Position numbers and translations under genes: made by a program. The notes under the pieces are model-generated. The model did no database searches and was not told where the DNA came from. It saw only the letters and a program-made list of their open reading frames with translations. From Pseudomonas aylmerensis (GTDB taxonomy: Bacteria > Pseudomonadota > Gammaproteobacteria > Pseudomonadales > Pseudomonadaceae): a stretch of DNA of 64,000 nt. Shown piece by piece: positions 61,060 through 64,000 of this stretch. Positions within the stretch are counted from its first letter, which is position 1. Each line of letters begins with the position of its first letter. The DNA lies in assembly GCF_001702265.1 (NCBI RefSeq), contig NZ_MAUE01000045.1, positions 583,767-647,766 of the forward strand. Direction: 5' to 3'.

Positions 61060-64000
61060 GTGCGGCTCAAGTGCATCAAACTGGCGGGGTTCAAATCCTT
61101 CGTCGACCCGACCACGGTGAACTTCCCCAGTAACATGGCGGCGGTGGTCGGGCCCAATGGCTGCGGCAAGTCGAACATCATCGACGCCGTACGCTGGGTG
61201 ATGGGCGAGAGCTCGGCCAAGAACCTGCGTGGCGAGTCGATGACCGACGTCATCTTCAACGGCTCCACCAGCCGCAAGCCGGTGAGCCAGGCCAGCATCG
61301 AACTGGTGTTCGATAACTCCGATGGCACCCTGATCGGCGAGTACGCGGCCTACGCGGAAATCTCGATCCGCCGCAAAGTGACGCGCGACAGCCAGAACAG
61401 CTACTTCCTCAACGGCACCAAGTGCCGTCGCCGCGACATTACCGACATCTTCCTCGGCACCGGCCTGGGCCCGCGCAGCTACTCGATCATCGAGCAGGGC
61501 ATGATCTCCAAGCTGATCGAAGCCAAGCCCGAAGACCTGCGCAACTTTATCGAAGAGGCGGCCGGCATCTCCAAGTACAAGGAGCGCCGCCGCGAGACCG
61601 AAAACCGCATCCGCCGCACCCACGAAAACCTCGCCCGCCTGACCGACCTGCGCGAAGAGCTGGAGCGCCAGTTGGAGCGCCTGCACCGCCAGGCCCAGGC
61701 GGCCGAGAAGTATCAGGAATACAAGGGCGAGGAGCGTCAGCTCAAGGCGCAACTCTCGGCCCTGCGTTGGCAGGCGCTGAATGATCAGGTCGGCCAGCGC
61801 GAAGCGATCATCGGCACCCAGGAAATCAGCTTCGAAGCGCTGGTGGCCGAGCAGCGCAATGCCGATGCGAGCATCGAGCGCCTGCGCGATGGCCACCATG
61901 ACTTGTCCGAGCGCTTCAATCTGGTGCAGGGGCGCTTCTACTCGGTGGGGGGCGACATTGCACGCGTCGAGCAGAGCATCCAGCACGGCCAGCAGCGTCT
62001 GCGCCAGTTGCAGGACGATCTGAAGGAAGCCGAACGCGCGCGCCTGGAAACCGAATCGCACCTGGGTCATGACCGCACGTTGCTGCTGACCCTCGGCGAA
62101 GAGCTGGACATGCTCACCCCCGAGCAGGAAATCACCAACGCCGCCGCCGAAGAAGCTGCCGCCGCGCTGGAAGACTCCGAAACCACCATGCACGGCTGGC
62201 AGGAGCAGTGGGACACGTTCAACCTGCAATCCGCCGAGCCGCGCCGCCAGGCAGAGGTGCAGCAGTCGCGCATCCAGCAGCTGGAAACCAGCATGGAGCG
62301 CCTGGCCGAGCGCCAGCGTCGCCTGCAGGAAGAGCGCGTGCTGCTCGCCGCCGATCCGGAAGACGCGGCGATCATGGAGCTCAGCGAGCAACTCGCCGAA
62401 AGCGAGATGACCCTCGAAGAGCTGGAAGCCAGCGAAGAGCAACAAGTGGAGCGCCTGGAGCAATTGCGTCAGCAACTGCAACAGGCGACCCAGGCCCAGC
62501 AGCAGGCCCAGGGCGATTTGCAGCGGCTCAACGGCCGGCTCGCCTCGCTCGAAGCCTTGCAGCAGGCCGCGCTGGACCCAGGCACCGGCACCGCCGAGTG
62601 GCTGCGCGACCAGCATCTGGCCGAGCGCCCGCGCCTGGCCGAAGGCTTGAAGGTCGAAGCCGGTTGGGAGCTGGCGGTGGAAACCGTGCTCGGTGCCGAC
62701 CTGCAGGCGGTGCTGGTAGATGATTTTGGCGGTTTCGACCTGGCCGGGTTTGCCCAGGGTGATCTGCGCCTGCTCAGCCCCGCCGCCGATGGCACACGGG
62801 TGCCAGGCAGTTTGCTGGATAAGGTCGAGGCGGCGATTGATCTGTCGCCGTGGCTGGGGCAGGTCAAGCCGGTTGAATCCCTTGAGCAGGCCTTGGCGCA
62901 GCGCGGTCAACTGGCGGCCGGCGAAAGCCTGATCAGCCGCGACGGCTATTGGGTTGGCCGGCATTTTTTGCGTGTGCGCCGCGCCAGTGAAGCGGAAAGC
63001 GGCGTATTGGCCCGTGGCCAGGAAATCGTCAACCTGATCGCCGAGCGTGAAGAGCGCGAGGCCACCCTGGAAAGCCTCGAGACCGAACTGCAAACCCTGC
63101 GCGCCACCCAGCGCCAGCAAGAGACCGGCCGCGAACACCTGCGCCGGCTGTTGCAGGACGAAGCGCGCCAGCAGGGCGAATTGAAAGCCCAGCTGTCGGC
63201 GAGCAAGGCCAAGGTCGAACAACTGACCCTGCGCCGCACCCGTCTTGACGAAGAAGTCGCCGAGATGGGCGAGCAGCGCGCCCTCGAACACGAACAGATC
63301 GGCGAAGCGCGCCTGCAACTGCAGGAAGCCCTCGACAGCATGGCGCTGGACACCGAACAGCGCGAACTGCTGCTGGCCCAGCGCGACAGCCTGCGCGAGC
63401 GCCTCGACCGCGTACGCCAGGAAGCCCGGCAGCACAAGGATCACGCGCATCAATTGGCGGTGCGCCTCGGCTCGCTGCGCGCCCAGCACGCGTCGACGGC
63501 CCAGGCCCTTGAGCGCCTGGAGATGCAGTCCGAACGCCTCACCGAAAAGCGCGAGCAACTGAGCCTCAACCTCGAAGAGGGCGAAGCGCCGCTGGAAGAG
63601 TTGCGGCTCAAGCTGGAAGAGTTGCTCGACAAGCGCATGACCGTCGACGAAGAGCTCAAGACCGCGCAGATCGCCCTCGAGGACGCCGACCGCGAACTGC
63701 GCGACGCCGAAAAGCGCCGGACTCAGGCCGAGCAGCAATCCCAGCTGATTCGCGGCCAACTCGAACAACAGCGCATGGAATGGCAAGCCCTGACCGTGCG
63801 CCGCAAGACCCTGCAAGACCAATTGCTCGAAGACGGCTATGACCTGCACGGCGTGCTCAACACCCTGACCGCCCAGGCCAACGAAAAAGAAGCCGAAGAG
63901 GAACTTGAACGCATTGCCGCGCGTATCCAGCGACTCGGCGCGATCAACCTCGCGGCCATCGACGAATACCAGCAACAGTCCGAGCGCAAACGTTATCTGG
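61060..64000 (+). CDS. smc: Chromosome segregation protein SMC (3' end missing)
   Basis: The GTG at 61060 begins MRLKCIKLAGFKSFVDPTTV; about 980 codons are visible of about 1160. SMC is the condensin ATPase that organises and separates chromosomes. The N-terminal ATPase head has Walker A GPNGCGKSN (31-39) and SYSIIEQGMISKLIEAKPED; a long coiled coil follows (about 165-500), then the hinge (about 520-630; AEGLKVEAGWELAVETVLGA), then the returning coil. The C-terminal head with signature motif and Walker B lies outside the window. The track of long open frames on the opposite strand is an artefact of its codon bias. Confidence 0.95.
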   Translation, partial: MRLKCIKLAGFKSFVDPTTVNFPSNMAAVVGPNGCGKSNIIDAVRWVMGESSAKNLRGESMTDVIFNGSTSRKPVSQASIELVFDNSDGTLIGEYAAYAEISIRRKVTRDSQNSYFLNGTKCRRRDITDIFLGTGLGPRSYSIIEQGMISKLIEAKPEDLRNFIEEAAGISKYKERRRETENRIRRTHENLARLTDLREELERQLERLHRQAQAAEKYQEYKGEERQLKAQLSALRWQALNDQVGQREAIIGTQEISFEALVAEQRNADASIERLRDGHHDLSERFNLVQGRFYSVGGDIARVEQSIQHGQQRLRQLQDDLKEAERARLETESHLGHDRTLLLTLGEELDMLTPEQEITNAAAEEAAAALEDSETTMHGWQEQWDTFNLQSAEPRRQAEVQQSRIQQLETSMERLAERQRRLQEERVLLAADPEDAAIMELSEQLAESEMTLEELEASEEQQVERLEQLRQQLQQATQAQQQAQGDLQRLNGRLASLEALQQAALDPGTGTAEWLRDQHLAERPRLAEGLKVEAGWELAVETVLGADLQAVLVDDFGGFDLAGFAQGDLRLLSPAADGTRVPGSLLDKVEAAIDLSPWLGQVKPVESLEQALAQRGQLAAGESLISRDGYWVGRHFLRVRRASEAESGVLARGQEIVNLIAEREEREATLESLETELQTLRATQRQQETGREHLRRLLQDEARQQGELKAQLSASKAKVEQLTLRRTRLDEEVAEMGEQRALEHEQIGEARLQLQEALDSMALDTEQRELLLAQRDSLRERLDRVRQEARQHKDHAHQLAVRLGSLRAQHASTAQALERLEMQSERLTEKREQLSLNLEEGEAPLEELRLKLEELLDKRMTVDEELKTAQIALEDADRELRDAEKRRTQAEQQSQLIRGQLEQQRMEWQALTVRRKTLQDQLLEDGYDLHGVLNTLTAQANEKEAEEELERIAARIQRLGAINLAAIDEYQQQSERKRYL

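Noticed and set aside
61054-63975. Minus-strand open frame of 973 codons at the window end
   Set aside because: Antisense to smc, whose plus-strand frame runs open to the end of the window with all N-terminal SMC motifs.

Overview
The window reads as a chromosomal segment of a Pseudomonas of the P. fluorescens group. The evidence is high G+C, the cmaX-crfX-cmpX-sigX-oprF block, a complete prpBC-acnD-prpF-prpD cluster, an rmf/rlmL/pyrD neighbourhood, and many REP palindromes of the TGTGGGAGCGGGCTTGC type typical of this group. Nearly all of the sequence is coding. I found no tRNA, rRNA, CRISPR array, prophage, transposase or complete insertion sequence. The first gene (thrH) and the last (smc) run off the ends.

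Layout. 1-6 kb: end of thrH, a higB-higA toxin-antitoxin pair, pabB, and a three-gene operon (retropepsin-like protease, inactive transglutaminase with seven membrane helices, glutamate-ligase-like ATP-grasp enzyme). 6-14.7 kb: the 2-methylcitrate cycle for propionyl-CoA, led by its GntR repressor. 15-18 kb: an ABC importer (ATPase plus double permease) with no binding protein beside it. 18.3-25.4 kb: a sulfur/cysteine operon under a divergent MocR regulator. 25.5-34.7 kb: ppsR/ppsA, a hydrolase, rraA, and the cell-envelope stress block ending in oprF. 34.7-39.8 kb: nitrate-assimilation control and transport (nasS, nasT, nasA, kinase/phosphatase). 39.9-42.6 kb: an apparent remnant of a type III secretion locus. 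42.7-51.6 kb: pyrD, rmf, rlmL, a diguanylate cyclase, dacB and yggL. 51.7-64 kb: benE, purine-catabolism genes (guaD, xdhC, xdhB, xdhA) between two GntR regulators, then smc.

Most interesting system. The gene at 21011-22873 encodes one 620-residue protein that joins a JAMM/Mec-type protease, a CysO-like beta-grasp sulfur carrier, a MoeB/ThiF-type E1 adenylyltransferase and a rhodanese. The carrier's di-glycine is buried exactly at the carrier/E1 junction. The next two genes are a cysteine-synthase-family enzyme and a serine O-acetyltransferase. Together they look like a protein-thiocarboxylate route to cysteine or a related thiol compound, condensed into one operon. The carrier could only work if the chain is cut after Gly-Gly, and the fused JAMM domain is the obvious candidate.

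Other points of note. The nasA leader carries two hairpins with six-base loops of the ANTAR (NasT) recognition type, the second overlapping an intrinsic terminator. A sigma-54 promoter precedes nasS. The nirBD and nitrate reductase genes that follow nasA-kinase in P. aeruginosa are missing here. REP elements supply the C-terminal residues of PyrD and of the diguanylate cyclase. The last 36 bases of prpD are duplicated downstream between REP pairs.
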